A stretch of 64,000 bases of DNA from Turritopsis dohrnii (GCA_027922465.2 BQMF02000047.1:1240001-1304000), one strand, 5' to 3'; positions 10,584 through 21,618 are shown, counted from the stretch's first letter. Notes: a model not told the origin generated them from the sequence alone. Numbers and translations are program-made.

Positions 10584-11798
10584 TCAGTGATTGATCCACA
10601 GTTTGTAAGCTTGAAAGATTCTCTGATCAAATCTCTGTACAGGGTATTTATCTTTGTTAAAAGGAAAGATACCTGTAGCACGGAAACCAGAGATAACATT
10701 TTCTTTCGATAATCCACGGTGCCAAATTGAACACAACAAGTCAACAAACGTGTCCTTTTTTATTGTTTCCTTTGGGCCCATAACATTGATTCGCTCACAA
10801 AGCAGTTTTTCCCACTCACGCTTTAAAGGACCGAAGCAAGTAACATCAAGTGGTTGAAGTCTGTCGGTCACATGTGGTGGTAACTTTAAAATGGTAACGT
10901 TTTCTTCGTTAGCAGCTTCAATCAGCTTCACGGAAATGTGCGATAAATGTCCATCGTAGATTAGAAGGAGAGGTCTAATAGTTATTTGTTGACAAAATTT
11001 TTTAAACCAAGTGAAAAAGATATCAGTAGTCATCCATCCATTTTCGCTGACACCATACATCGTTTCAGGTAATGGTGATGGTCCTCTCCATGTTGATTGG
11101 AAATTTTTGCCAGAAAAGATTATCAATGGGTCGATCACTTTACCTGATGCGCTGCACGTAGCCAAGGTTGATATATTTTCCCTTCCCGATCCCCAGGTCA
11201 GTTTCCAACCAGGTTTGCCCTTAGGAGCGACAACACGAGCTTTGGAGGGATCAGTGGGGAAACCTGACTCGTCACAGTTCCAAATTTGCTGTGCTGTCAA
11301 GTTTTTCTCCATAATCAGTTTCTCTAAAAGCTCATAGAACCCATAGATGACAAATGGATTAGCTGTTGCTGATTTGCGAGCTGTGCTTATCATTGTAGCT
11401 TTTTTAGAAGTCAGGTTTTGGCGATTGATAAAATTTCTAAACCAAGTTCTTCCTGGTTCATCATTTGTGAAGGGATTTGGAAGATTTCTTTCTTCGACGT
11501 ATTCCTTGACAAGGGATTTGATTTCCATCTCAGTTGGACTGAAACCGAGGTTTGACATGACAGAAATGACATTTGCCAGTCGTTCCTCTTCCTCTGCAGA
11601 CCACACTGGCCGCCGCCCTGAACCAACATACTCCTTTCCTTGACTTAACAAACGCATACGGTACCTAAGGGTTCCCTCGGCCATACCAAACTTTTTCGCA
11701 ATACTTGTAATACTGCCACTTCCTTTACGAACCTCACTTAGGGCTTTGTCAATATCGTTGTTATTCCATCTCTTCACTTTTTTTACTTTTGGCTTCAT
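10584..11798 (-). CDS. pogo/Tigger-type transposase (CENP-B-like HTH plus DDD catalytic domain)
   Basis: 404 residues. The N-terminus is a psq/CENP-B-type helix-turn-helix (about 10-50, including SITSIAKKFGMAEGTLRYR) followed by a second HTH-like region (about 65-135). The catalytic core is DDE_1 of the pogo family: D176 in NCDESGFP, D282 in IYDGHLSHIS, and D318 in DRLQPLDV, all three acidic residues intact. The enzyme would excise and reinsert the element by binding the TIRs in the nucleus. The frame is uninterrupted and ends YKLWINH, either the true C-terminus or read-through past a donor. Flanked by matched TIRs, so it may be active; activity is inferred only from intact residues. Confidence 0.9.
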   Translation of the reverse strand: MKPKVKKVKRWNNNDIDKALSEVRKGSGSITSIAKKFGMAEGTLRYRMRLLSQGKEYVGSGRRPVWSAEEEERLANVISVMSNLGFSPTEMEIKSLVKEYVEERNLPNPFTNDEPGRTWFRNFINRQNLTSKKATMISTARKSATANPFVIYGFYELLEKLIMEKNLTAQQIWNCDESGFPTDPSKARVVAPKGKPGWKLTWGSGRENISTLATCSASGKVIDPLIIFSGKNFQSTWRGPSPLPETMYGVSENGWMTTDIFFTWFKKFCQQITIRPLLLIYDGHLSHISVKLIEAANEENVTILKLPPHVTDRLQPLDVTCFGPLKREWEKLLCERINVMGPKETIKKDTFVDLLCSIWHRGLSKENVISGFRATGIFPFNKDKYPVQRFDQRIFQAYKLWINH

Positions 11799-12595
11799 GG
11801 TACATACAATTCCTTAAGTGATTATAGCTAAATGATGTTGACTTCGTAGTGAAGATGTGGAAAAAGAAAATCGTGTTTTAAGAAGCATGCTTTAAAAATG
11901 AACTTTACCACTTATCAATCAAACTGCAAGTCACACTTTTGGCACATTTTATCTAAGATTAGTGTCATATATTAACAGGTAACTTGGTTGAAAAAAATGC
12001 GTAAATTTTAAAAACATCTGTCTCGAACAGGTATCTAAAATTTACGCATGCTTTTTTAATTGACGGCGAGGTGAAAGAGTATTTAACACTCATGTGGTCT
12101 GACTGCATGGATTTTAGCTATATTTTGATGTTGGTACCGTAGCGGTTGGGAATTAGGAATCTCCTCAAAACAAATGTTAGCCGCGCAACGCAGAGAGTTG
12201 TTAACAAAGTGAAAGTGGGTCATGTTGTGGAATGGAGTATATTTTTATTTCAAGTAGCACTTTTATTGTTTTTTTTTCAGGAATCTCTTGCTGAGTAGTT
12301 GTGCTTTGAGTGTATTATAATAACTTTCAAAGGAAAATCTGTTTAACCTGGTTAAATACACTCGTAAATTTTACCAACATTTTGTAAGCACGTAAATTTT
12401 AGCTGCACTCACTATACAAGTTTGTCACTCGAAGAGGAAATATCTCCTGAATCAGTGACAGTCGCCTGTTTTGGTTAGTGTGCCATAGTTTATTATTACT
12501 AATCAGGGTGAAATTCTGCATTGCAGTCATCAATAATATTAGGGGGTACAAAAGTGCAATAGCCCCCATTAGGAATTAAACTTTAGGGAGTATGG

Positions 12596-12756
12596 AAATA
12601 CCGGCGCTATTATTTCCTTTTCGCACCCCCCTGCCATATTTTTTTACTAGTTGGCTCTTCATCACGGAGATAAAAATAACCCTAATCCTAACCCTGACCC
12701 TAACCCTGACCCTGGACGGAGAGTGGGGGGTGCGAAAAGGAAATAGCACCGAAATT
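12596..12756. repeat. Hairpin element with telomere-like loop
   Basis: Arms at 12596-12631 and 12725-12756 are inverted copies sharing TTTCCTTTTCGCACCCCCC, with a few mismatches further out. The loop carries several CCCTAA/CCCTGA units (12680-12711). A similar CCCTAATCCTAAC string lies in another hairpin near 60411. It is interstitial and short, so not a telomere. Confidence 0.6.
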
Positions 12757-12760
12757 ACCA

Positions 12761-14824
12761 TCACATCACAGAAATTTTACAAAAATCAATAAAATCATAA
12801 ATATATATAAATTCATAAAATCTGCACACTTTTAAAAAAGCAAGAGTTGAGGTGTAAATTTCAATGTCACTGAGTGCTTAATGTTGGTAATTATCCCTAC
12901 CAAGTCAAATGAAAACAAAAATATTTGCAAAAAATTTTTATGGATGGCACAAAGGAAAACAAAAAAGGTCAATTTACAAAAGGAGCAGGCACTGGTGTGG
13001 CAATAGGAAAAAAAATCAATATACTTAGTATATTTACTTCTCAAGCGTTTAAAATGCATTTCTTACTTTTAACAAATTTCTTCGTTTAACGGCTCCAAAC
13101 AAAGCTCTTTGCCTGAACAAACTTTTAGTTGCAGCAGCAGTGGCCATGTTGCTCAGTGTTATAGTCTTGAATTTAAACCGTATTTAAAACCGGAGCTAAA
13201 TAATAGCGTGTTTACAAGACAGTCCGCATATTGATGCGCGGCAATAATTTTTTAGAGTTTTTCCTAAAATTAATAAACTTTATCTGAATTTTTTTCACTT
13301 AATATACTTTATTAGGACGGAGTATTTAATTTTAGTGAAATAACTACACTTCAATTGAGAGATGAGACTATTAGCTAGGAGTAATGACTTTGTCACCAAC
13401 ATTGAATGATAAAATGTGTAACTAGGTTTGTTGTTGTGTGGTGCTGTTGGTTGGACAGCAGGGAAATTTTTTAAATTGGACATTCATTCTGGATTGCCAG
13501 AAAATGCTCTTGTAAACAAAAACATATCATTTTGTAATCCCTTTAAGATTTGTGAATGATTTAGTATGATTAAGTTTTCGAAAAAAATGTTTTTTGTAAA
13601 AGTTTTCTCCCAAGAGCTTATAGAATGGCAATCGAACAATTAAGAAAAAAGAATCTGCGATACAGATGGTTTCTACTTGTGGTTGCTTTCGAACTAACTT
13701 CTGTATCTTTAATCTCCAACTGAATACAAGAACCAGTCAATTAAGTTCAATTTAATACACAAACAGGTGCTACCTGTAAATGTACGTTTCAAAATAATCA
13801 AATCGAATAACACAGTATTTTAAATTGGCTTTCAGATTTATGCTGAAGGTGCCGGAAACTTTTAATTTCTAGAAAAATATGTCCGCTTGTCTGTTCAGTC
13901 ATAACTGAATGAATCAGAAATTATCATGTCAAAACAAGCTAGTTTGTTTTGTATTTATTGCTATTTGGCGAAACATAATTAAATCACTGTTATTTGAGAA
14001 CTTCATAAAACAACACATGCATATGTGAAATGTATAAACAAACGACTTGAACAAAACTTTTTGACGATAATAACGGTAATCTGTGCCCTTAGAGGATATT
14101 AATGATATTAACGATTTCACTTTTATCTCATTCGATATTTTGTCCGTTTCACATAATTAACTGAACCAACATTATTATACGAAGAATTTAGTGATAAATC
14201 AAATACTTATCGCTAAAATTTAGTGCTTTTTCGTAAAGAGGGATATTTATTAGCGATAATAGTGATGATGATAAAACTACAAGTGCTAAATTTATCACTA
14301 ATATTGTTACTACATTTGTAAATAAGACCAAATTAGCGCTAAAACCCATTGTTCTTTTAGCACTATTAGCACTTGGTATAAAGCGTTATTATTGCTTGTA
14401 GTGATTTTCCTTTGAATTGTCACTATACCAAAATCTAAGTTAAGCCTTCCTCTAAACGATAAAAAAGTTTTTACTGGTGCACCCGGTACATTTAGGCTTT
14501 TGATACTTTATACACAAGTTTTGTGTATTTTGGTAAAATATTCTAATTCCAGAACATATTATATTTGTTCCAATTTCTCAACTTTTTGTTCAAATCAATA
14601 ATAATTCGTAGCAAGTTCACATAAATACCTCACAAGTAAGAAATTTATTACGAACCATATTTATTAGCTTTTGTAATGCAATAGTGTCAAGCGTTCATGA
14701 ATACTGATTTTTAGGGGGTTATCCTGGACCAAAAAGGCTGGTTGTGGAAGTATTTTAATGCAAAATTGTGAATAATAAATAAATGTAGAAAAAACACCAG
14801 GATTTTTTCGTTAGTTCTCCTTTG
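12761..14824. other. Intergenic, AT-rich, no gene seen
   Basis: No exon or RNA gene recognised. Around 14185-14410 there is a cluster of related short motifs (TAGTGATAAAT, ATTTATCACTA, TAGCGCTAAA, TAGCACTATTAGCACTT) in both orientations, which looks like a decayed repeat array. Confidence 0.5.
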
Positions 14825-15001
14825 ACTAGCTTTCGGAGGAGTCTCCCTCCATGCTCACGTCTACTGTTATATATAATTTTTTTACACATTCCAGTTTAAA
14901 TAAGTTACAATACCGTGTCAAATTATAATAAGTACAATACCGTGTCAAATTAGATATGACATTAGACGTGAGCATGGAGGGAGACTCCTCCGAAAGCTAC
15001 T
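14825..15001. mobile_element. Young hairpin MITE with ~35-bp perfect TIRs
   Basis: AGCTTTCGGAGGAGTCTCCC (14828 onward, continuing to about 14862) is perfectly inverted at about 14964-14998. The element is flanked by ACT on both sides (14825-14827, 14999-15001), consistent with a 3-bp target duplication. The centre has two direct copies of AAGTACAATACCGTGTCAAA or a close variant. Perfect arms suggest recent insertion. No coding capacity. Confidence 0.75.
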
Positions 15002-15039
15002 CAATGTAAATATATGGATTTGTCATAGTTCTCCTTTAA

Positions 15040-17026
15040 TAAGTTAAAATCATTTTTCTTAATTTTATTTTTAACAATAAAACGTTTTATGAAACGTTTC
15101 AATGTTTGTCTCTCTAATTCATGAAATGTTTTCAAATTTTAATAAAAACGTTTATCTTAATTCACTCAAATTTTGCGCCCATCTAATTTTCACACATTTA
15201 ATTTTAGTGCATTTAATTTTAGCGCAAATTTACCTTTTCCGCAGGAATTCTAAATATAATTTTTGCAACATGCCTAAACTGAGAGTCAAAAGGAATTTTT
15301 GCAAACGAAAAAATAAGTTTTTATTATAATTCATTCTGGAAATACACCTTTCTTATCGAACAAATCTAACAACTACAAAAATGAATTGGTTGTTAATGTA
15401 AACCTCTTCAATATTTGACTTCTCCAACCAGCCAAAATGATTTCGCTATGATTAACGATGCAACCAAATTAGCTTGTAGTGGCTTCATAATGGTTATACG
15501 TGTATCAACCTTACTTTCATGCACTTGTTTACCATCCAGGGGGTAATACAGGTCAATTTCGACATCTAATTTAGGGACACCCAAATTATGCAACAGGTTT
15601 TGAAAAAAAAAATTTCAATATTCAAACAAGGAAATGAAAGAATAATAAACCTCTTTGACAACAAGATTAACAACATTTTGTCTAGTATAATTTCTTTTCG
15701 CGATCGTAACGAGTGTTTATGCTCTACGTACCAAACACAAGGTTATCACCATCGTCGCCCCATTACGGCAATAAAATATTTTGGCGTAACAGATTTTAAG
15801 CAAACTCAAAAACTCTGATGCACAGAAATAACGTATCAGTGTAATAACGTGCAAGTCAATATATTTCAACAGGGGTCGAAATAACGTCCGGCTTCCGGCG
15901 AAAGCCGGACGAATTCTAATTTAGCCGGACAGTTTATTGGTAGAAAAATCCTTTTTAGCCGGCTGCATTTTGGAAGTTTTTGATTTAGTAACAGCCTTTT
16001 TCCTTTCCTTTTTTACATATATGAATCAATGAAACATTTAGAATCACTTTTGTGTATTTCTTTTTCTTTCTATTATTAAAAGACAGATTAAGAGCACAGA
16101 CATTCTCAAAATCATCACGTGATTTCTTCTTTTATAAAAAGAACGAGCGTGGTAAAAAAGCGAAGGGAGTTTCCCTGCACATCTCTTTATTTATGTTCTT
16201 GCGTAACCCCAGCCAGCTGCTAATGACGTATTTTATCACGAACACGAGTCTGTGTAAATTCTATAAACACTTCTTTATTTTATTAAATCTCAAGTATTTC
16301 CTTTTTTTAAATACAATTTCTTCCTTGCAAGAAAATTGTACACAAAAAATGTATGCTTTCCGTATGATATTGTATTATAAAGAGACATAACAAAATAAAG
16401 AAAATTGTTCGTAATGTATTAAGTGAGACTATTTTTTGTTTTGCGTGACCTAAAGAACAGCAGTTAACATTTGTATCAAAAGATATTCAATTAAAAGAAG
16501 TTTCTTCCTTAATTCATTAAGTGTGTTTCTTTTTTTAACTCTGCTTATATCTTCTTTTTATGACGTAAATTGTGCGTATAAGTGATGAGAAAAGCCTTTA
16601 GAATTGCGTTTAAGCTGTTCTACAGGCTTTAAAATCAAAAAATTTTGCCCCACTGCCTTATTTCCATACTTAATTCAAACAGCCGGCTACACAAAGTTTT
16701 CTTATTTCGACTCCTGTTCAATTTCAATATATAATAATGTTTTTCGAGAAAGTAAATTTTGCTTCTTGAGTAAATTTTTCTTTCTTAGATGAATGACGTA
16801 ATTTGTACAGAAATTTAAATAATGGATCTCTTCTCTATTCCCATGTGTTTTAAAAGGAACAAAAGGAAGAAAAAAATGTTGAATCTTTTTAAATGTATCA
16901 ACCTGCTGTTGATGTAAAATATAAAATGATTGAAACGAAGTTTGCTGAATAACTGTTTTTTGATTAAAAGAATAACAGACGATTGACTCAGAATGAAGAA
17001 ATATTGCATGCGTGTTTGTTGGAGTT
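15040..17026. other. Intergenic, AT-rich, isolated element end
   Basis: No supported gene. At 15870 CAGGGGTCGAAATAACG followed by a GTCCGGCTT/AAGCCGGAC hairpin resembles a hAT terminus, but no partner end was found. Long minus-strand frames here are AT-rich artefacts. Confidence 0.5.
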
Positions 17027-17031
17027 GTTCG

Positions 17032-17129
17032 TGTTAAAATAGCTATAATATGATAATAAGCCTCCTGTGGAACTCCTGTATAATATATATATATATATCT
17101 AAAGAAAAAACAGAGAGTAAACAATAACA
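17032..17129 (-). repeat. 3' LTR of the copia element
   Basis: 98 bp. Relative to the 5' LTR it lacks one TA unit in the central (TA)n tract and has AAAGAAAAAA where the other has AAAGATAAAA. Confidence 0.95.
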
Positions 17130-17378
17130 ATCCTCCCTGTGTTCTAAATGAAACAAAATGTCCTGAACCTAGCTGAAAAAAAAATATAAACCTAGTTGTA
17201 AAATAAACTACTAATAAAACCAAGATAAACGTGCACCAGCAAAGCACAACATGTTCCCAGCAATGAACATAGCGACGCTGTTCATGCTACTTGAACTGTA
17301 AACTTCTGTGTGAATAAACCTATATCCAACATAACAAAATAGTAAAAGTCAATATGTTTTTTAAACAGTCCAAACAGT

Positions 17379-20300
17379 CTATGTAACCAAATTCATCAGT
17401 TCGTCCATCATGATATCACGTTTAGTCAATCCATCTGCTAGCTGTGATGCAGTTGGAATCCACTTGATGTCAGCAACTTCCTTATCTTCAAGCAATCGCT
17501 GAATTTCTCCAACATCAACTCTGAGGCGTTTCTCCTGAACTTGCTTAGTTGATCGTAGGCTTTGTTCTACTGGCTTGTTATCACAGTATGCTTCAACTTC
17601 AATCTTGTTGTTCTTGAAATCATTAAACAAGAATTCCGATATCAAATTTCCAAGGTAAATAGCATTGTTAATCGTCTCTTTTAAAGCAAGAGTTTCGGCT
17701 TCTAGAGTGCTTGCTACTTTTCTCTTAATCTTGGAAGAACCCCAATCAAGAATACATGTGTCGTTACTACCAACAAGCAATATCACATAGCCTTGCGTGC
17801 TTGAGACACCATCTGGCAAATTACAAAATCCTGCATCAGAGTATGCAATAATTTTCTCAATTTCACCGACTGGTTTAAAAACGATCTCTGACTTTCTTGT
17901 GTGTAGCTTTTTAATTACTTTCTTGGCACGTTTGAATGTAGCTGCAGATGCCTTATTTCTTTCAATACTCAATTCCAGTGTATCAAAACATAAATCAGGT
18001 CGTGTCTGAGAGCTTACCCATTGAAGTTGACCGATTATGCTTCTCAATAATCTCAGTTGCTTTCGATCTACATTCTCCTGAGGACCATCTATCTGCATTT
18101 CTTGATCATGAATTTCAGAAGCATAAGCAGCTTGATTGACAACTATACTACCAGAAGACAATTTCGTCACTTGCAGACCAACATACTTGAAACAGAGTGA
18201 GATACATTTACCGACTTTAAATTTCTCCTTTACATTCTGAATAACTTGCTGAAAGAAAATCAATGTGCCTGTAACAAAGAAATCATCCACATGCAAAAGT
18301 ATGATACCATGTAGAATACCATCATAATACCATCTGAAAGCAGCTTTATCTAACTGAGACTGAATACAACTGAGCTTTATAAGAGTTTCTCTGACAGATA
18401 AATACCAGTTGCGTGCTGCATCAATCAATCCATATGCTGTTTTACGCAATCTCCATAATTGTCCATTTCCGTTGGCTTCAGGTGGTGGTACCACAAATAC
18501 ATCTCTATTAATTGGTCTACCTTGTAAAAATGCAGCCTTAATGTCGATTGTTTGTATAACCCAATCGTTTTTAGAAGCTATGGCAAATACTACTCGCAAT
18601 GTTGTTCTAGAAGCAGTTGGTGCATCTGCTTGCACCATATCATCTTCCTCAAAACCACGTATGACAAGTCGAGCCTTCGGTTTAATACTTCCATCTTCTT
18701 GTTCCTTCTCTGTCACAACCCATCTCGTACTTATGACTTTCTGACCTTTGTCTTCAATCAAATCTACAGCCTCCATCATCCTCCAATTTTCAATTTCAGC
18801 ATGCTTAGCTTCAATCACATCAGGATCATTGTGTCGTTCAACAGGTATCATTACGACATGGGCTTCATTAATGATGTTAGAACTCCATTTACCGGTTTCT
18901 GGGTCATACAATGATGGTGTTTTTCGGGTACGCCTTGGTCTTCGTTCTGATGTTGCTACATCCTGCTCATTGTTCTCTTGATCTCCTCTATCTCCATCAT
19001 TTACAGAATCATCAGGTACTATGTCTGCAAGATTTTCAACATCACTCAATTCATCTCCATCACTTTCATCAGATGATGGTTCAGCAGGTGGTCTTGACTG
19101 TAAATCAGCTGTATCATTGTTCTCTGCTTTCTTCTTGCCAGTATCTGCAGTTGGTTCCGCATGAGCAACTTTCACGACACAGTTTGCAGAGCATCTTATT
19201 AACCTTGAACCATGTATAACATAAACCACAGTTCCTAACTGACCGAGTACTTTTCCTGCCCCTCTCCATCTTGGAGAATCATTCCGTTTGTAATAAACTT
19301 TGTCGCCTTGCAGAAACGTTTCCTCACAAGATCTGACACGATGTTGTAATGCACGCTTTATTCGTTCAGATGACTCAACTTTCATGTATGTACGACGAGC
19401 TAGATGCATATTGTTTAAATGATCGTTTAAACTTTCATTCTCTGGTTTCTCTAAAGCAGGCAGGGAACTGTTGAGAACATTAGGTAGATTTGGTAATACT
19501 CCTGTAACCAACTGTACAGGTGTGAATCCCTGATGGTTTTGAAGACAGTTCTTAGCGTTGACTGCATTTGCCAGAGCAATGTTAATTTTTATTTTTGGGT
19601 TCTCCTCAAGCATTTTCATAACCATCAAATCAACTACGGCATGGTTTCGTTCACATATGCCATTACTCCAAGGAGAAGCAGCTCCGGTTGCACACACTTC
19701 AACATTGAATTGTTCCATTGCTGCAAGATACTGCGGGTTGTCAAATTCGCCGCCATTATCAATCAGCACTTTCTTAGGCGCTCCCATTCCAGCAGAAATC
19801 CAAGTAAGGACAAAAGCATCAACAACTTCTTTTGGTTCTTTGCTCCTCAGAACTGTTGCACGCGTAAATCTCGTAAATAAATCAACAAAGTATATGAAGT
19901 AAATATTACTCTGAGTGAAAACTTTTAAGTCCATTGCAACAACTTCATTGAACGATGCAGCCATGGGTAACGAAACAACTGGGCGTGACGGTGTGCGTTT
20001 ATATCTCAGGCAAACGTCGCAATCATCAGCTACACGTTCATTCATCTGCTTCAACTCAGTATTGATCATCCCAGCTCTCTTTAACAACTCTTCTGTTACA
20101 CTAGCAGGTTGGTGTCGAAACTGGCGATGGAGCTTTTTAATCATTTCTAGCTTTTCCTTCTCATTCATATCACTTACACAGATATTTACTTCATCATTCT
20201 TCCATAGAGACAGTTTAAAATGTCCTGAGGCTGTTGTGTCTAGATCATAAGACTTCCCATTTACTTCCAGCGTGTCATTGTTAAAGTTTATAGAAAAACC

Positions 20301-21605
20301 TCGTTTTTTCATTTCTGCCTTAGAAATCAGCAATGGTATATCCCTTTGAACAATGTCTGCAGTAATAGTAGTATGCTTTCCTAAGATGTAACAAGGAAAC
20401 TTCACCTTCTCACTTGCCTGAATAGGAACTTCTCCACCAAACTTGAACTTCGAATTTGAAGGAAATGTCTCTACTTCTGCAAAATCAGCATCAGACATGT
20501 TTGTAAAGAAATTATCCTTCCATGTCTTACCCATGACATTTGAAGTACAGCAACTGTCCAAAAGACATTCATCAGTACTTTGGAAAACAAGAACTTCATT
20601 TTCAACTGACTCATCACATTTATTCACCTCTTCTGCATCAACTTGGTATGCACCTTGAAGGTTATGGTATGACTCAGGACATCCGTGCCCATATCGACCG
20701 GCAAGGTGAAAGATCGAACCGCAAACATTACACCGAAGAGGTTGACCATTTTCATCTAAATGATTCATTTGACGCTTTCTTACATTTTTCGTACCTTGCT
20801 TTAAGTTGGATTGAGTTGTTGTTTCAGATTTAAAAATACGACTTGGCTGGAATCTACCACCTCGACTTCGTTGACCTCTTCCTCGTCCTGAACCACGATT
20901 AAAGCTACGGCCACGATTTGAAAACTGCATATTGTTCCTGCTGTAAACATAGTAGGCTTCATCATCGTCAGCTGTCAATAATACCTCATCTTTTACCTTC
21001 TGGTTTTCTGTCACAGTTAAACCGGTTTTCTCACTCCCAAGATATTTTCGCAGTGACCTCTTTGTTTGATCCAAGATGTCGGGGATCTTATCGTTTATCC
21101 CGGATATAACTAGCTGACTCACATCATCACTCAAACATGCACTTTCCATGAGCTGAAGAGCATAAGTTTCATCATCCAATTCTCTCCCAGCTATTTTCAA
21201 ACTCGAACACGCACTGTCAAATTTATCAATATACTCATCAATATTTTGTCCCTTGTCACGTTTTAGTTCAATAAAAGTTTTCCATGCTTTCTTTTTTAAA
21301 GCTAGGTCATCTTCTTTAAATCTCTTATCAAGTACATGTAAAATTTGATCAACTGCATCTTCATGGAACACATCTATAACACCTAACTGTGCTTCTGCAA
21401 CAAGTTTATTCCCGATATTGTCTTTTTCTATGTCCTTTAACTTTTGGAATAATAAATATCCACGATCAGATTTTGGTAACTTGGCACGCTCACAAGCTTC
21501 AACCCACATTAACACCAAAAATTTCCAATCATTATATCGTTGCTTGATAGGATCCCAACCAGGAGGCTTGAGCTTTTCTTCGCGGTAAAACTTCTTGTCA
21601 GCCAT
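17379..21605 (-). CDS. Copia gag-pol polyprotein
   Basis: 1,408 residues, uninterrupted. Order: Gag with a UBN2-like capsid region (about 1-180), an RG-rich nucleic-acid-binding stretch (231-253), a zinc-knuckle-like C292-x2-C295-x4-H300-x8-C309 (usual spacing ends x4, so expanded), aspartic protease around D350-S351-C352 (most copia elements have D-S/T-G) with I-P-L-L-I-S near 423-428, integrase with H493/H498/C529/C532 and catalytic D559, D616, E652 (35 residues between the last two), reverse transcriptase from about 940 with YGLIDAARNWY and HVDD at 1105-1108, and RNase H near the C-terminus (YSDAGF, EAETLA, YCDNK). Gag and Pol are in one frame, as in most copia elements. ATG 21605 lies 25 nt inside the 5' LTR. 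All catalytic motifs are present apart from the unusual protease triad. Confidence 0.95.
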   Translation of the reverse strand: MADKKFYREEKLKPPGWDPIKQRYNDWKFLVLMWVEACERAKLPKSDRGYLLFQKLKDIEKDNIGNKLVAEAQLGVIDVFHEDAVDQILHVLDKRFKEDDLALKKKAWKTFIELKRDKGQNIDEYIDKFDSACSSLKIAGRELDDETYALQLMESACLSDDVSQLVISGINDKIPDILDQTKRSLRKYLGSEKTGLTVTENQKVKDEVLLTADDDEAYYVYSRNNMQFSNRGRSFNRGSGRGRGQRSRGGRFQPSRIFKSETTTQSNLKQGTKNVRKRQMNHLDENGQPLRCNVCGSIFHLAGRYGHGCPESYHNLQGAYQVDAEEVNKCDESVENEVLVFQSTDECLLDSCCTSNVMGKTWKDNFFTNMSDADFAEVETFPSNSKFKFGGEVPIQASEKVKFPCYILGKHTTITADIVQRDIPLLISKAEMKKRGFSINFNNDTLEVNGKSYDLDTTASGHFKLSLWKNDEVNICVSDMNEKEKLEMIKKLHRQFRHQPASVTEELLKRAGMINTELKQMNERVADDCDVCLRYKRTPSRPVVSLPMAASFNEVVAMDLKVFTQSNIYFIYFVDLFTRFTRATVLRSKEPKEVVDAFVLTWISAGMGAPKKVLIDNGGEFDNPQYLAAMEQFNVEVCATGAASPWSNGICERNHAVVDLMVMKMLEENPKIKINIALANAVNAKNCLQNHQGFTPVQLVTGVLPNLPNVLNSSLPALEKPENESLNDHLNNMHLARRTYMKVESSERIKRALQHRVRSCEETFLQGDKVYYKRNDSPRWRGAGKVLGQLGTVVYVIHGSRLIRCSANCVVKVAHAEPTADTGKKKAENNDTADLQSRPPAEPSSDESDGDELSDVENLADIVPDDSVNDGDRGDQENNEQDVATSERRPRRTRKTPSLYDPETGKWSSNIINEAHVVMIPVERHNDPDVIEAKHAEIENWRMMEAVDLIEDKGQKVISTRWVVTEKEQEDGSIKPKARLVIRGFEEDDMVQADAPTASRTTLRVVFAIASKNDWVIQTIDIKAAFLQGRPINRDVFVVPPPEANGNGQLWRLRKTAYGLIDAARNWYLSVRETLIKLSCIQSQLDKAAFRWYYDGILHGIILLHVDDFFVTGTLIFFQQVIQNVKEKFKVGKCISLCFKYVGLQVTKLSSGSIVVNQAAYASEIHDQEMQIDGPQENVDRKQLRLLRSIIGQLQWVSSQTRPDLCFDTLELSIERNKASAATFKRAKKVIKKLHTRKSEIVFKPVGEIEKIIAYSDAGFCNLPDGVSSTQGYVILLVGSNDTCILDWGSSKIKRKVASTLEAETLALKETINNAIYLGNLISEFLFNDFKNNKIEVEAYCDNKPVEQSLRSTKQVQEKRLRVDVGEIQRLLEDKEVADIKWIPTASQLADGLTKRDIMMDELMNLVT

Positions 21606-21618
21606 TATCGCAACTATT

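Larger units (their letters stand above)
7862..12414 (-). mobile_element. Complete pogo/Tigger-like DNA transposon
   Basis: The left end starts TAGTGAGTGCAGCTAAAA (7862) and the right end is its exact inverted complement; 24 bp match perfectly (7862-7885 and 12391-12414). Both sides are flanked by TA (7860-7861, 12415-12416), the target duplication of the Tc1/mariner superfamily. Subterminal regions at 8036-8150, 11999-12050 and 12361-12400 are rich in CGTAAATTTACG-type repeats, probable transposase-binding sites. It holds a pogo-type DDD transposase (10584-11798) and a second ORF (8349-9562), both on the minus strand. Perfect TIRs and open frames argue for a recent copy. Confidence 0.9.

Noticed and set aside
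12680..12711. Telomere end or interstitial telomere
   Set aside because: Only a few mixed CCCTAA/CCCTGA units lying within a hairpin element.
16702..17247. 181-residue minus-strand frame
   Set aside because: It runs across the copia 3' LTR into AT-rich flanking DNA, has no domain, and its composition (Phe, Tyr, Ile, Leu) reflects base content.
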